Positions 9,943 through 17,612 of a stretch of 64,000 nt of DNA are shown in pieces. Positions within the stretch are counted from its first letter, which is position 1, and each line of letters begins with the position of its first letter. Where the stretch lies: contig CBDBMR010000001.1 of NCBI GenBank assembly GCA_965207535.1, positions 127,517 to 191,516 on the forward strand, written 5' to 3'. A program made the position numbers and the translations under genes. The stretch is from JAJDXO01 sp965207535 (GTDB lineage Bacteria > Pseudomonadota > Alphaproteobacteria > Rhodospirillales > UBA2165). The notes below the pieces were generated by a model. The model made no database searches and was not told the origin of the DNA. It saw only the letters and a program-made list of their open reading frames with translations.

Positions 9943-10376
9943 AATTCACACCCTCTTTTTGCCCAAAATCCCGTCATTTCCGGTCTAGGGACCGTGTTGA
10001 TAACAATAGCGGCAATTATTTGCCAACCTGCTCTTGGCGCCACCGGTCGCCGAATGTCGGCGTCCCCACCAACCCGTCGGCGGTGTGGGGCGTCGTTCAA
10101 GCCAGCACTAGCCATTTGGGCTAACGCTCCCCGCCCGGCGTGACCATTTCCGGTCGGCTCGCTATCAGGCGCGGGAACTGGCGGAACGTGCGGCGAGGTC
10201 GATCGGGTGCCGCGCCGGGTGGCCATAAGCGCGCGGATATTACGATATTGTTTCGAAATCGTCACGCACTCCGTTCAACCGAGGCACGGCGGCGTGAATC
10301 AACGTCAAAATGTGGTTTTTTGCGGCACCGAAAGACGCTAGACCGGTAACAATAGGGTTTTTGTGGAAATTACCGG
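9943..10376. other. Divergent intergenic region between gltB and the SAM hydroxide adenosyltransferase gene
   Basis: About 430 bases separate two divergently transcribed genes, so both promoters should lie here. On the minus strand a TTGGCA box followed after about 17-18 bases by TTATCA (near 9990-10025) is a weak sigma-70-like candidate for gltB. No believable protein is encoded; open frames on either strand have compositions unlike real genes. Confidence 0.4.
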
Positions 10377-11105
10377 TTGGTGATCCTGTTCACAGACTTC
10401 GGTCCGTCGGGCCTCTATACCGGTCAGATGCTGGCGTATCTGGCCGACCGGGTGCCGTCGGTGCCGGTGATCGACTGGCTGGACGATGCACCTCGGCAAA
10501 ATCCCAAGGCCGCGGCCTATTTGCTCGCGGCCTATTCGGCCGTGTTTCCGGCCGGTTCGATCTTTCTGGCCGTGGTTGACCCCGGGGTCGGCGGCGACCG
10601 TCCGCCCGCGGCGGTGTCGGCCGGTGGCAAGTGGTTCGTGGGGCCGGCCAATGGCCTGTTCGAGCTCATCCAGCGCCGGACGCCTGATCCGGTGGCGCAC
10701 GAAATAACCTGGCGCCCCGACCGGCTTTCCAAGACATTTCATGGCCGCGACCTGTTTGCGCCGGTCGCGGGTTCCCTGGCCGCGGGCGAGAGCGTGGAAA
10801 TGGAACAACGGCCGCCGGATTGGGCGCGCCGGCCGGATTGGCCGGACGACCTGTCGGAAATCATCTATATCGACAACTTTGGAAACGCGATTACCGGAAT
10901 AAGGGCAAGCACGATTGATGGCGAAATTGAATTGACGGTCGAAAAGCGATACGTAGGTCATGCCGAAACGTATTCCCGAGTTCCGCCCGGCGAGCCGTTC
11001 TGGTACGAGAATTCGAATGGCCTCGTGGAAATCGCCGTAAACCGGGGCAGTGCAGCGGAGCGGTTCGGCCTCGGCATTGGTTCGCCGGTCGGGCTTGGAG
11101 GCTGA
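10377..11105 (+). CDS. SAM hydroxide adenosyltransferase (DUF62 family)
   Basis: 242 residues. Family members cleave S-adenosylmethionine to adenosine and methionine using water (hydroxide), and are related to fluorinases and chlorinases. Diagnostic segments are the N-terminal ILFTDFG, the VVDPGVGGDR loop, and the C-terminal IDNFGNAITGI and FWYENSNGLVEIAVNRG blocks. The start is TTG at 10377 or GTG at 10380; both give the family start VILFTDFG. The next genes run in the same direction with short gaps. Confidence 0.9.
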   Translation: MVILFTDFGPSGLYTGQMLAYLADRVPSVPVIDWLDDAPRQNPKAAAYLLAAYSAVFPAGSIFLAVVDPGVGGDRPPAAVSAGGKWFVGPANGLFELIQRRTPDPVAHEITWRPDRLSKTFHGRDLFAPVAGSLAAGESVEMEQRPPDWARRPDWPDDLSEIIYIDNFGNAITGIRASTIDGEIELTVEKRYVGHAETYSRVPPGEPFWYENSNGLVEIAVNRGSAAERFGLGIGSPVGLGG

Positions 11106-11108
11106 GAC

Positions 11109-11204
11109 ATGGCGCTCGTTTTTGGGCATCAGGAAGGATCGGTGGCCGTTCGCGGATCATCTCCGTTGTCTTTGCCGGTAGCGGCGGGGGGCCTGTCCGG
11201 ATGA
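11109..11204 (+). CDS. Possible 31-residue leader ORF
   Basis: An ATG three bases after the preceding stop opens a 31-codon frame whose TGA overlaps the start of the metallo-beta-lactamase gene as ATGA (11201-11204). The overlap is typical of translational coupling, but the peptide resembles nothing I know and there is no clear ribosome site. It could be chance. Confidence 0.2.
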   Translation: MALVFGHQEGSVAVRGSSPLSLPVAAGGLSG

Positions 11205-12031
11205 GCCTGCGTGTCAAGGTCTGGGGCTGCCGGGGCAGTATTGCCTGCCCTCATCCGACCCATATGCGCTACGGCGGCAATACCACCAGCCTCGAAATCG
11301 ATGCGGGCGGCACCAAAATTCTTTTGGATTGCGGGACCGGTATTCGCCCCCTCGGACAAGAGCTGCTCCAGTCGGAACTCAAGGACTGCCACATATTTCT
11401 CACCCACACCCATTGGGACCACATCAACGGATTTCCATTTTTCGCACCGGCGTTCGATCCGTCGCGGACGTTCGACATCAAGGCCGGGCACCTCTTCGAC
11501 CGTGGGGGTGTCAAGAGCGTCTTCCAGGCGCAGATGGACAATCCCATGTTTCCGGTTCCCCTGGAGGCCATGCAGGCGAACTTGAGCTTCGACGATTTCG
11601 CGGCCGGCGACAGCTTCACGGTGGGCAGCGAATCGGATGTCACGATCAGGACGGCGCCGCTCAATCACCCCAACGAGGCGACCGGGTACCGGATCGAATA
11701 TGAAGGCAAGTCCTTCTGCCTGATTACGGACACCGAGCACGTACCCGGCGAGCACGACGAAAACGTCCTCGGCCTCATCGATGGCGCCGATCTGGTGATG
11801 TACGATTCCACCTACACCGAGGAGGAATTCCCCTCGCACGTCGGATGGGGCCATTCCACCTGGAACGAGGGCGTCGCGTTGTGCAAGGAGGCGAACGTGA
11901 AGCGGCTCGGCATCTTCCACCATGAACCGGACCACGACGACGACTTCATGGACCGTTTGGCCGAAGACGCCCGCAACGAGTGGGAGCATGCGTTCGTGGT
12001 TCGCGAATTGATGGAATTCGAACTCGACTGA
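11201..12031 (+). CDS. MBL-fold metallo-hydrolase (PhnP/RNase Z-like group)
   Basis: 276 residues with a metallo-beta-lactamase fold. The metal-binding motif is THTHWDHINGF (HxHxDH), with further ligands expected in LNHPNEATGYRI, in ITDTEH and near FHHEPDHDDD. The VKVWGCRGSIACP start and the YGGNTTS segment place it with the phosphodiesterase-like MBL proteins. Its substrate is unknown. The ATG at 11201 has weak ribosome-site support; the start is fixed by the family-typical N-terminus. Confidence 0.88.
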   Translation: MSLRVKVWGCRGSIACPHPTHMRYGGNTTSLEIDAGGTKILLDCGTGIRPLGQELLQSELKDCHIFLTHTHWDHINGFPFFAPAFDPSRTFDIKAGHLFDRGGVKSVFQAQMDNPMFPVPLEAMQANLSFDDFAAGDSFTVGSESDVTIRTAPLNHPNEATGYRIEYEGKSFCLITDTEHVPGEHDENVLGLIDGADLVMYDSTYTEEEFPSHVGWGHSTWNEGVALCKEANVKRLGIFHHEPDHDDDFMDRLAEDARNEWEHAFVVRELMEFELD

Positions 12032-12122
12032 ATTCAGGAATTTTGACAACTTCAGTCGCTAGAATCTCACGGTAAGCTGTCCTACACTTGTTTTGACAGT
12101 CTGGCTGACGGGGGAGACACAA

Positions 12123-12554
12123 ATGCATGTATCGGCGATCTTGAAGGACAAGGGCGATCGCATGATTACCATCGAGCCCGAGCTCAGCGTTTCCGACGCC
12201 GCCAAGGTGCTCGCACAAGAGAGAATCGGCGCCGTTTTGGTGGTCTCTAGCGACGGTGAACTGGCCGGTATCCTGTCCGAGCGGGACATTGTCCGGGGCC
12301 TGTCTTCGGTCGGTGTCGGCCTGATGGGTCAGAAGGTCGAGGAACTGATGACCAAGTCGGTGGTCACCTGCTCGCCCGGCGATGAAATAGACCATCTCAT
12401 GCGCGACATGACATCGCACCGGATTCGCCATCTTCCCGTCATGGATGACGGAAAGCTCAGCGGCGTCATCAGTATCGGGGACGTGGTCAAGTTCCGCCTG
12501 GACGAGCTTGAATCCGAAAGCTCGATGCTCCGGGAGTACATCGAGCACGGATAA
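12123..12554 (+). CDS. CBS-domain protein
   Basis: 143 residues made of two CBS motifs in tandem (about residues 8-60 and 70-125), a Bateman module that usually binds adenine nucleotides. It closely resembles small stand-alone CBS proteins of Alphaproteobacteria, and no catalytic domain is attached. I start at the ATG at 12123 (MHVSAILKDKG), which has a GGGGGAGA ribosome site. It precedes the selenoprotein gene by 77 bases on the same strand. Confidence 0.9.
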   Translation: MHVSAILKDKGDRMITIEPELSVSDAAKVLAQERIGAVLVVSSDGELAGILSERDIVRGLSSVGVGLMGQKVEELMTKSVVTCSPGDEIDHLMRDMTSHRIRHLPVMDDGKLSGVISIGDVVKFRLDELESESSMLREYIEHG

Positions 12555-12631
12555 TGGCTTGCAAATTGATCGAGCCGGAACAGATAGGCGTATAGGCTAG
12601 CGTTCCAAAGCGATCAGAGGAAAATTCCGGC

Positions 12632-12850
12632 ATGAAAGTCGCCATAGAATATTGCGTTCAATGAAACTACGAACCCCGGGCGCTCCGTGTGAGCGACTAC
12701 CTGAAGCAGCGGTTCGAGGCCGATGTCGAATTGGTCCCCGGCGGCGGCGGCGTCTTTGAGATTTCCATCGACGGCCGTCTGGTTTTCTCCAAGAGGGAGT
12801 TGGGCCGCTTTCCGACCGAGGACGAAATTGCCGGCCTTGGGGGCGCCTGA
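12632..12850 (+). CDS. SelW-like (Rdx family) selenoprotein, Sec at codon 11
   Basis: Read from the ATG at 12632 with the in-frame TGA at 12662-12664 decoded as selenocysteine (U), the frame runs 72 residues to a TGA at 12848-12850. The start, IEYCVQUNYEPRAL, carries the CxxU redox motif of the SelT/SelW/SelH (Rdx) family; the later segments VELVPGGGGVFEISIDGRL and KRELGRFPTEDEI match the family's conserved strand and FP motif. Family proteins have a thioredoxin-like fold and probably act in thiol redox. An AGAGGAAA ribosome site lies upstream. It sits between the CBS gene and a small membrane-protein gene (29 bases later). A conventional reading would see only ten codons. Confidence 0.85.
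12665..12710 (+). promoter_or_regulatory. Candidate bacterial SECIS element
   Basis: Just after the in-frame TGA, CGCTC (12681-12685) and GAGCG (12691-12695) form a five-base stem with a CGTGT loop containing the GU step expected in a bacterial SECIS apical loop. The loop begins about 22 bases after the TGA, inside the spacing known for such elements. The lower stem is imperfect, so the structure needs a folding calculation. Confidence 0.5.
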
Positions 12851-12880
12851 GGGGGGCGCCTGAGGGGAGCACCTGAGGCG
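12843..12880. repeat. Three 12-13-bp tandem repeats at the selenoprotein stop codon
   Basis: GCGCCTGAGGGGG, GCGCCTGAGGGGA and GCACCTGAGGCG follow each other from 12843 to 12880. The first copy holds the selenoprotein stop codon, and the third ends at the GTG start of the next gene. Confidence 0.7.
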
Positions 12881-13191
12881 TGACCACCGACAGGCGGCCG
12901 AATTCCACGGCCGCGGCTGCCCGGCAGAGACCGAACGGCTTTTTTGCCAAATGGGACGGGTTTCTCGTCCGCATGCTGCGGCACGCACACTATATCGGCC
13001 GCCGCCGGCTGCGGCCCGGCCTGAGGACCGTCGCTGGCATCGGCTTGATGGCCGGCGGCGTATTCGGGTTTCTCCCCATCCTGGGCTTCTGGATGTTCCC
13101 CCTCGGCCTGTTCCTGGTGATATTGGATATCCCCGGCACGCAGCGGGCGCTGACCCGCTGGCTCTACCGGCAGCGCAATCGGCATCGCTGA
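12880..13191 (+). CDS. Small membrane protein, unknown function
   Basis: 103 residues. An Arg-rich N-terminal part leads to two hydrophobic segments joined by a proline/glycine turn (GGVFGFLPILGFWMFPLGLF, about residues 60-90) and a basic tail. Similar small proteins are common in Alphaproteobacteria and have no known function. The start is GTG at 12880 with GGGAG and GAGG upstream; an ATG at 12952 is an alternative. It follows the selenoprotein gene closely and may be cotranscribed. Confidence 0.7.
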   Translation: MTTDRRPNSTAAAARQRPNGFFAKWDGFLVRMLRHAHYIGRRRLRPGLRTVAGIGLMAGGVFGFLPILGFWMFPLGLFLVILDIPGTQRALTRWLYRQRNRHR

Positions 13192-13253
13192 CGCGATACT
13201 GCCGGGGACCGTGTCGGCGGTCCGTTTTTGCAGGCTTTGCGCTCCTCGCCGGT

Positions 13254-14084
13254 TCAATCCTCTTTCCGCGCCGCCGTTAACGCCTTGATGTCTTCGCGCA
13301 GCGCGCGGAGTTCTGCATGGATGGCTTCCGATTCCCGCATGATTTCGTGAGTCTCCTCATGCATCTCCTGGGCCTCCGTCTGCGCCTGTTTCTGCATGGC
13401 ATCGACGATGATGCCGATGAACAGGTTCACTACCGCGAAGCTGGTCACCAGGATGAACGGCACGAAGAACGCCCAGGCCAAGGGGAATTGCTTCATTACC
13501 GGCCGCACGATCCCCATGGACCAGCTTTCGAGGGTCATGATCTGGAAGAGCGTGAACATGGATCGCCCGACGCTGCCGAACCACGCATCGAAGTCGGCAC
13601 CGAAGAAGTTGGTCGCCAATACGGCGCCGACATAGAAGATCAGCAAAATCATCGAGCCGACGGATATGATGCCGGGAATGGCGGCGAACAACGCCTGGGT
13701 GACCCGGCGCATTGATGGCACCACGGACAGGAGACGCATGGCCCGGAATATGCGGAGCGCCCGCAGGACCGAGAACTGTCCGGTCGCGGGGGCCATCGCA
13801 ATGCCGACAACGATGAAATCGAAGACGTTCCAGCCGTCCTTGAAAAAGCTCAGCCGCTGGTGAGCGAGTTTGGCCAACAGTTCGGCGCAAAAGACCGCGA
13901 GTACCGCATTGTCGAAGAACTGAAGCTCGCGGCCCCATTGCGCCATGATGTCCGCATCGGTTTCCAGGCCGAGGGTGATGGCGTTGAGCACGATCAAGAC
14001 GGTGATGAACCGCTGGGCGTTGGGCCCGGCGGCGAAGATACCTAGACGCTCGATGACGCCCGGCCGTTTCGCATTATCGGTCAT
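13254..14084 (-). CDS. Voltage-gated sodium channel, NavBac/NaChBac type
   Basis: 276 residues with six transmembrane segments and a pore loop. S4 carries regularly spaced arginines (LRALRIFRAMRLL), and the selectivity filter reads TLESWSM, the NavBac signature for sodium selectivity. A C-terminal coiled coil (about residues 225-270, EAQEMHEETHEIMRESEA) fits the tetramer-forming tail of these channels. Four subunits would form an inner-membrane sodium channel. A strong minus-strand terminator lies about 100 bases upstream of the start, so it probably has its own promoter. Confidence 0.92.
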   Translation of the reverse strand: MTDNAKRPGVIERLGIFAAGPNAQRFITVLIVLNAITLGLETDADIMAQWGRELQFFDNAVLAVFCAELLAKLAHQRLSFFKDGWNVFDFIVVGIAMAPATGQFSVLRALRIFRAMRLLSVVPSMRRVTQALFAAIPGIISVGSMILLIFYVGAVLATNFFGADFDAWFGSVGRSMFTLFQIMTLESWSMGIVRPVMKQFPLAWAFFVPFILVTSFAVVNLFIGIIVDAMQKQAQTEAQEMHEETHEIMRESEAIHAELRALREDIKALTAARKED

Positions 14085-14185
14085 TTCGTTGGCGCGCCGT
14101 ATTGAAGTTGCGGACCGCCGATCAAATAGTCACTGGAGAACGGTTTGTCAGCCTTGAATTTGTTCAGCTTCTCAAGGGCGCCGGC

Positions 14186-14220
14186 AAAAAAATGGGGCCC
14201 GGCCGTTTCCGCCGGGCCCC
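14186..14220 (-). terminator. Rho-independent terminator (minus strand)
   Basis: A perfect 10-bp GC stem (GGGGCCCGGC with GCCGGGCCCC, loop of seven) is followed on the minus strand by a run of seven T. It would end a minus-strand transcript arriving from above 14221, where no intact gene remains. Confidence 0.8.
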
Positions 14221-14520
14221 GATGCAATAGTGAGCCGATGTCTCGGGCGATTTCTTCTGCGCGGCCGCGCATCCTACAAGCGCCGACAGGCGTCTACGGC
14301 GACGGTTCCTTCGAGATCGCCGAACCGGGGAAGTCCGCCAGAGTCGTCATCACGAATCCGGACTGGTCCGATGCGGTCGCTTGGTATCCCGACACTTGTT
14401 GATGTCACGTCGCCTTCTGACCCGAAGCAGACAATTTACCAGGAAGGCTTGCCTACCTTGTTCTACACGGCGCTTGCGGGACTGGAAGTACGCACCTGAA
14501 TAAGAATCGGCACTCGACGC
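14221..14520 (+). other. Region with a possible gene remnant left of the IS
   Basis: No complete gene is visible. A plus-strand frame ending at 14402 (containing YGDGSFEIAEPGKSARVV and ITNPDWSDAVAWYP) looks like protein sequence, perhaps the tail of a sugar-epimerase-like fold, but has no proper start. It may be debris of a gene damaged before or by the neighbouring IS insertion. Confidence 0.3.
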
Positions 14521-14522
14521 TA

Positions 14523-15365
14523 GGTCCTGTTGACAATTAACGGACTATTCATGGTTGGCGTGATTCAAGCAAGACCGTTTCAACTGGCGGGAGCGTGTCA
14601 TGCTTCGACGGGAACTGACGGATATGCAATGGGACCGGATCAAGGGTTTGGTTCCGGGCAAAGAGGCGGATCGCGGCTCCACGGGTCGGGACAACCGCCT
14701 GTTTGTGGACGCCGTGCTGTGGATCGCCCGGGCGGGTTCGCCGTGGCGCGATCTGCCGGACGCCTTCGGCAACTGGAACAGCGTCTACGTGCGCTTTTCG
14801 CGGTGGGCCAAGGCGGGGGTTTGGGAGAGTCTTTTCAATGCCTTGGCGGAGGATCCCGACTTCGAATACCTGATCGTGGATTCGACCATCGTGCGGGCGC
14901 ATCAACATGCCGCCGGCGCAAAAGGGGGGCTCAGGCTCAGGCCATCGGCCGCTCGCGCGGCGGCCTGACGAGCAAAATCCACATCACCGTCGATGGCCTG
15001 GGCAATCCCTTGCGGTTCATCCTCACCGGCGGCCAGGTGGGCGACGTCACCCAGGCCGAGGGGCTGATCGCCGGGCTGCCGGGCGAGACCCTGATCGCCG
15101 ACACCGCCTACGACGCGAACCGCTTCCGCGCCCGCCTCGACAGCGCCGGGATGGTGGCGGTGATCCCCTCCAACCCGTCGCGGGCACAAGCCGTGCCGTA
15201 CGACCCCGAACTCTACAAGGAAAGGCACGTCGTCGAATGTTTCATCAACAAGATCAAGCACTTCCGCCGCATCGCCACACGCTACGAAAAGACCGTCACC
15301 GCCTACATGGCCATGCTGTGCCTCGTCGGGGCGCTCATTTGGATGCGATAAATGTCAACAGGACC
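14523..15365 (+). mobile_element. IS5-family insertion sequence (IS427-like)
   Basis: An 843-bp element with perfect 13-bp terminal inverted repeats (GGTCCTGTTGACA at 14523-14535 and its complement at 15353-15365), flanked by TA on both sides; each junction reads CTAG. It contains a DDE transposase in two overlapping frames. Size, repeats and two-frame layout fit the IS427 group of IS5. It lies between a gene remnant and the glutathione transferase gene. Confidence 0.9.
14600..15351 (+). CDS. IS5-family transposase made by -1 frameshift
   Basis: The first frame (14600-14968) encodes the N-terminal part, starting LRRELTDMQWDRIKGLVPG and containing WRDLPDAFGNW and the catalytic-site start LIVDSTIVRAHQHAAGAKGG. 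The second frame continues with AQAIGRSRGGLTSKIH, DTAYDANRFR and the YKERHVVECFINKIKHFRR block that holds the catalytic glutamate. Slipping back one base on AAAAGGGGGGC at 14920-14930 joins them without loss. About 250 residues result. Both halves look intact, so the element may be active. Confidence 0.85.
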
Positions 15366-15449
15366 TAGAGGAGGTAATATACCTACAATCCGGCCATTTA
15401 CTGAATAACCGGCACAGCTGTTCTCCCAGACAACTCAAGGCCTCGCGCA

Positions 15450-16196
15450 ATGTCCACCACGCTTTATCATTACTGGGGCTCCACCTGCTCCCGTAAGGCT
15501 CGCATGACTCTCCATGAAAAGGGGGTCGAGTGGCAGAGCCACCACATCGATCTGCACGAATTCGAGAACTGGGAGCCGTGGTACGTAAAACTCCACCCAA
15601 ATGGCGTGGTCCCCGCCCTGGACCATGATGGCCGGATCGTCATCGAATCAAATGCCATCATGGAATACATCGATGAGAGTTATGACGGTCCAGCCCTACG
15701 TCCTGAAGATACCTGGGAACGAGCCCAGATGCGGGTTTGGTTGGACAAATCCGAACACGTCCTGCACCGCAACATGCACTTGATTTCCCATAACCGTGCG
15801 CACGCCCAGCGCTGGACGGAGTATGAGGGAGCTCATGGCCGGGAGCAGTTGCTCGAGAAAGTCCACAATCAGCCTGACGTTCAACGGCGCCACGATGAAA
15901 TTCATCATGCTGAAGCAGGTATCAGCGACGATACCGTCGCCTTTGCGGTCGAGCGCGTGGATGATCAGCTTTCACTGATGAACGAGGCACTGGGCCAACA
16001 CCCCTGGCTCGTCGGCGAGACATTTTCCCTGGCTGATATGGCGGTTTTGCCTTTTGTCGAGCGCTTCAAGGTCAATGGTTTTGACGACCGTGTTGCTGCC
16101 AAGCCGCACCTGGTCGACTGGTATGACCGTATGTTTGCGCGTCCGGCCATCGAGCAGGCCTTCGCCTTCAAGAACCCGGCCGAAGAAGCCTGCTAG
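15450..16196 (+). CDS. Glutathione S-transferase family protein
   Basis: 248 residues. The N-terminal thioredoxin-fold domain (TLYHYWGSTCSRKARMTL) has the glutathione site, including HPNGVVPALDHDG with the cis-proline and IESNAIMEYIDE with the ES pair that binds the gamma-glutamyl group. The C-terminal helical domain has the FSLADMAVLPFVERF motif of GSTs. It would conjugate or reduce electrophiles in the cytoplasm. Base composition looks lower in GC than the neighbours, and the gene sits between an IS and a tRNA gene, which suggests acquisition. The IS end is 84 bases upstream and may affect expression. Confidence 0.9.
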   Translation: MSTTLYHYWGSTCSRKARMTLHEKGVEWQSHHIDLHEFENWEPWYVKLHPNGVVPALDHDGRIVIESNAIMEYIDESYDGPALRPEDTWERAQMRVWLDKSEHVLHRNMHLISHNRAHAQRWTEYEGAHGREQLLEKVHNQPDVQRRHDEIHHAEAGISDDTVAFAVERVDDQLSLMNEALGQHPWLVGETFSLADMAVLPFVERFKVNGFDDRVAAKPHLVDWYDRMFARPAIEQAFAFKNPAEEAC

Positions 16197-16441
16197 AATC
16201 GACTACGGTCGCCGGCGCATGAAGCCATTTCGGCTATTGTCTAGAAGCCGACCTTTAACAGGCTACCGTCAGACGTCCGCATCTAGCCATTAGCGGACTT
16301 ATGGCGGAGGGGTGGCACTTCAAGGTCGTTCTATGCTCACCCTTAAATCAAATACTCGCGAAACACGATATTAGTGGTGACTTATCGGTGACTTCAAAAG
16401 TGAAGGGGCTAGGTCCTATCGGCCTAACCCCTTACTCTTAT
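16197..16441. other. Intergenic region with tRNA terminator
   Basis: This stretch contains no gene. On the minus strand a hairpin (AAGGGG...CCCCTT, 16403-16433) just downstream of tRNA-Asn may end its transcript. A short direct repeat GGTGACTT occurs twice near 16376-16396. Confidence 0.5.
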
Positions 16442-16516
16442 TGGCTCCGGCGGAGGGATTCGAACCCCCGACCTAGCGGTTAACAGCCGCTTGCTCTACC
16501 GCTGAGCTACACCGGA
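16442..16516 (-). tRNA. tRNA-Asn (GTT)
   Basis: A 75-base cloverleaf including an encoded CCA end. The acceptor stem TCCGGTG pairs with the 3' end before G-CCA, the T arm contains GGTTCGAATCC, and the anticodon loop CTGTTAA gives anticodon GTT. Confidence 0.97.
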
Positions 16517-16550
16517 CCAGGGACCCATCGGACACGACGGGTGCGGTAGT

Positions 16551-16624
16551 TGGAGGCGCGGACCGGAATCGAACCGGTGTACACGGCTTTGCAGGCCGCT
16601 GCGTAGCCACTCCGCCACCGCGCC
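16551..16624 (-). tRNA. tRNA-Cys (GCA)
   Basis: A 74-base cloverleaf with encoded CCA. The acceptor stem GGCGCGG pairs with CCGCGCC, the T arm has GGTTCGATTCC, and the anticodon loop CTGCAAA gives GCA. It lies 34 bases upstream of tRNA-Asn on the same strand; the two are likely cotranscribed. Confidence 0.97.
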
Positions 16625-16958
16625 GCCTCTCGAATTCCGCGCCGACGAAAATCGCGCCGTTCGGTCTGCATTGGAGCGTTCCGGAAGATGCTGCCTCGGC
16701 GGCGCGGAAGGGGGCCGAACTTAGACGCTGACCCGCACCCGGTCAAGCGGCGGGAGAGGCCAATTCCAGCGCGGCGGCGCTGGTTTTCGGCCAAAATTCA
16801 CTTGACTTGAACCGCCGGGAAAGCCCACTTGTCTTCCCCTGCGAGCCGTCACCCCTGTCCGCGCTTGCGACGGAATTCCCGGGGGTGATGCGTTGAAGAC
16901 CAGTGATCCGGTTCGCCGCCGACCCACGCCGGCGTTTCGGCCGGAAAGAGGACTTGGA

Positions 16959-17612
16959 ATGGACTTCGAAGCCGCCCGTCTCAATATGGTCGAAAGCCAG
17001 ATCCGGCCCAACGAGGTGACCGATCCGCTGATCATCGAGGCCATGTCCGAAATGCCGCGTGAGGCCTTCGTGCCGGAGCGGCTCGCGGGCGTCGCCTATG
17101 TGGACGAAGCGCTGGCGGTCGGCAGCGGCCGCTATTTGATGGAGCCGATGGTCTTGGCCCGTCTGCTTCAGGCGGCGGAAATTCAAGCCGAGGATTTGGC
17201 GCTCGTCATCGGCTGCGGTTCGGGTTATTCGGCGGCCGTCCTGGCGCGCCTCGCCGGTACCGTGGTGGCGATCGAAGCCACGGCGGAGCTTGTGAACCAG
17301 GCGAGCGAGACATTGGCATCCCTTGAAATCGACAATGCGGCGGTCATCAAAGCGCCGTTGACGGACGGCTACCCGAAACAGGCGCCCTACGACGCGATCC
17401 TTTTCGGCGGCGCCGTTTCCGAGGTGCCCCGGCCCCTGACGGACCAGCTGGCGGACGGCGGCCGGCTGGTGGCCGTGGTCGCCAAGTCGACCGGTTTGGG
17501 CCATGGCGTGCTGGTCACCCGTCATGGCGCCTCGGTTGTCGAGCGAGAGATTTTTGATGCGGGGACGCCGCTGTTGCCGGGCTTCGAGCCGGTGCCGACG
17601 TTCCAATTGTAG
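16959..17612 (+). CDS. Divergent protein-L-isoaspartate O-methyltransferase-like protein
   Basis: 217 residues from the ATG at 16959, which has a strong AGAGGA ribosome site. The N-terminus RLNMVESQIRPNEVTDPLII and the SAM motif VIGCGSGYSAAVLARLAG identify the PCMT family, which repairs isoaspartyl residues. The usual active-site loop (LPIG-x-GQT-x-SQP) is replaced by VGSGRYLMEP, so activity may differ from the canonical paralog at 53757. This divergent form beside tolC is a regular alphaproteobacterial arrangement. Confidence 0.85.
   Translation: MDFEAARLNMVESQIRPNEVTDPLIIEAMSEMPREAFVPERLAGVAYVDEALAVGSGRYLMEPMVLARLLQAAEIQAEDLALVIGCGSGYSAAVLARLAGTVVAIEATAELVNQASETLASLEIDNAAVIKAPLTDGYPKQAPYDAILFGGAVSEVPRPLTDQLADGGRLVAVVAKSTGLGHGVLVTRHGASVVEREIFDAGTPLLPGFEPVPTFQL

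Noticed and set aside
9960..10030. Sigma-54 promoter for gltB (TTGGCA...TTGC)
   Set aside because: The GG to GC spacing is one base short of the sigma-54 consensus.
9939..10349. Overlapping frames on both strands in the gltB upstream region
   Set aside because: Neither has a ribosome site, a recognisable fold or natural composition; the region is better explained as a divergent promoter.
12632..12664. Selenoprotein TGA as a simple nonsense mutation of a CxxC gene
   Set aside because: The TGA sits exactly at the CxxU position of the family and the downstream frame is undamaged, so Sec decoding is the better reading, although a nonsense mutation cannot be excluded without selABCD.
14081..14272. 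63-residue minus-strand frame overlapping the channel start as ATGA
   Set aside because: It runs straight through a strong minus-strand terminator hairpin and T tract, and the peptide is unlike a real protein.
16301..16483. 60-residue frame ending RRRDSNPRPSG across tRNA-Asn
   Set aside because: This ending is the well-known artefact of translating the T arm of a tRNA on the other strand; the real feature is tRNA-Asn.
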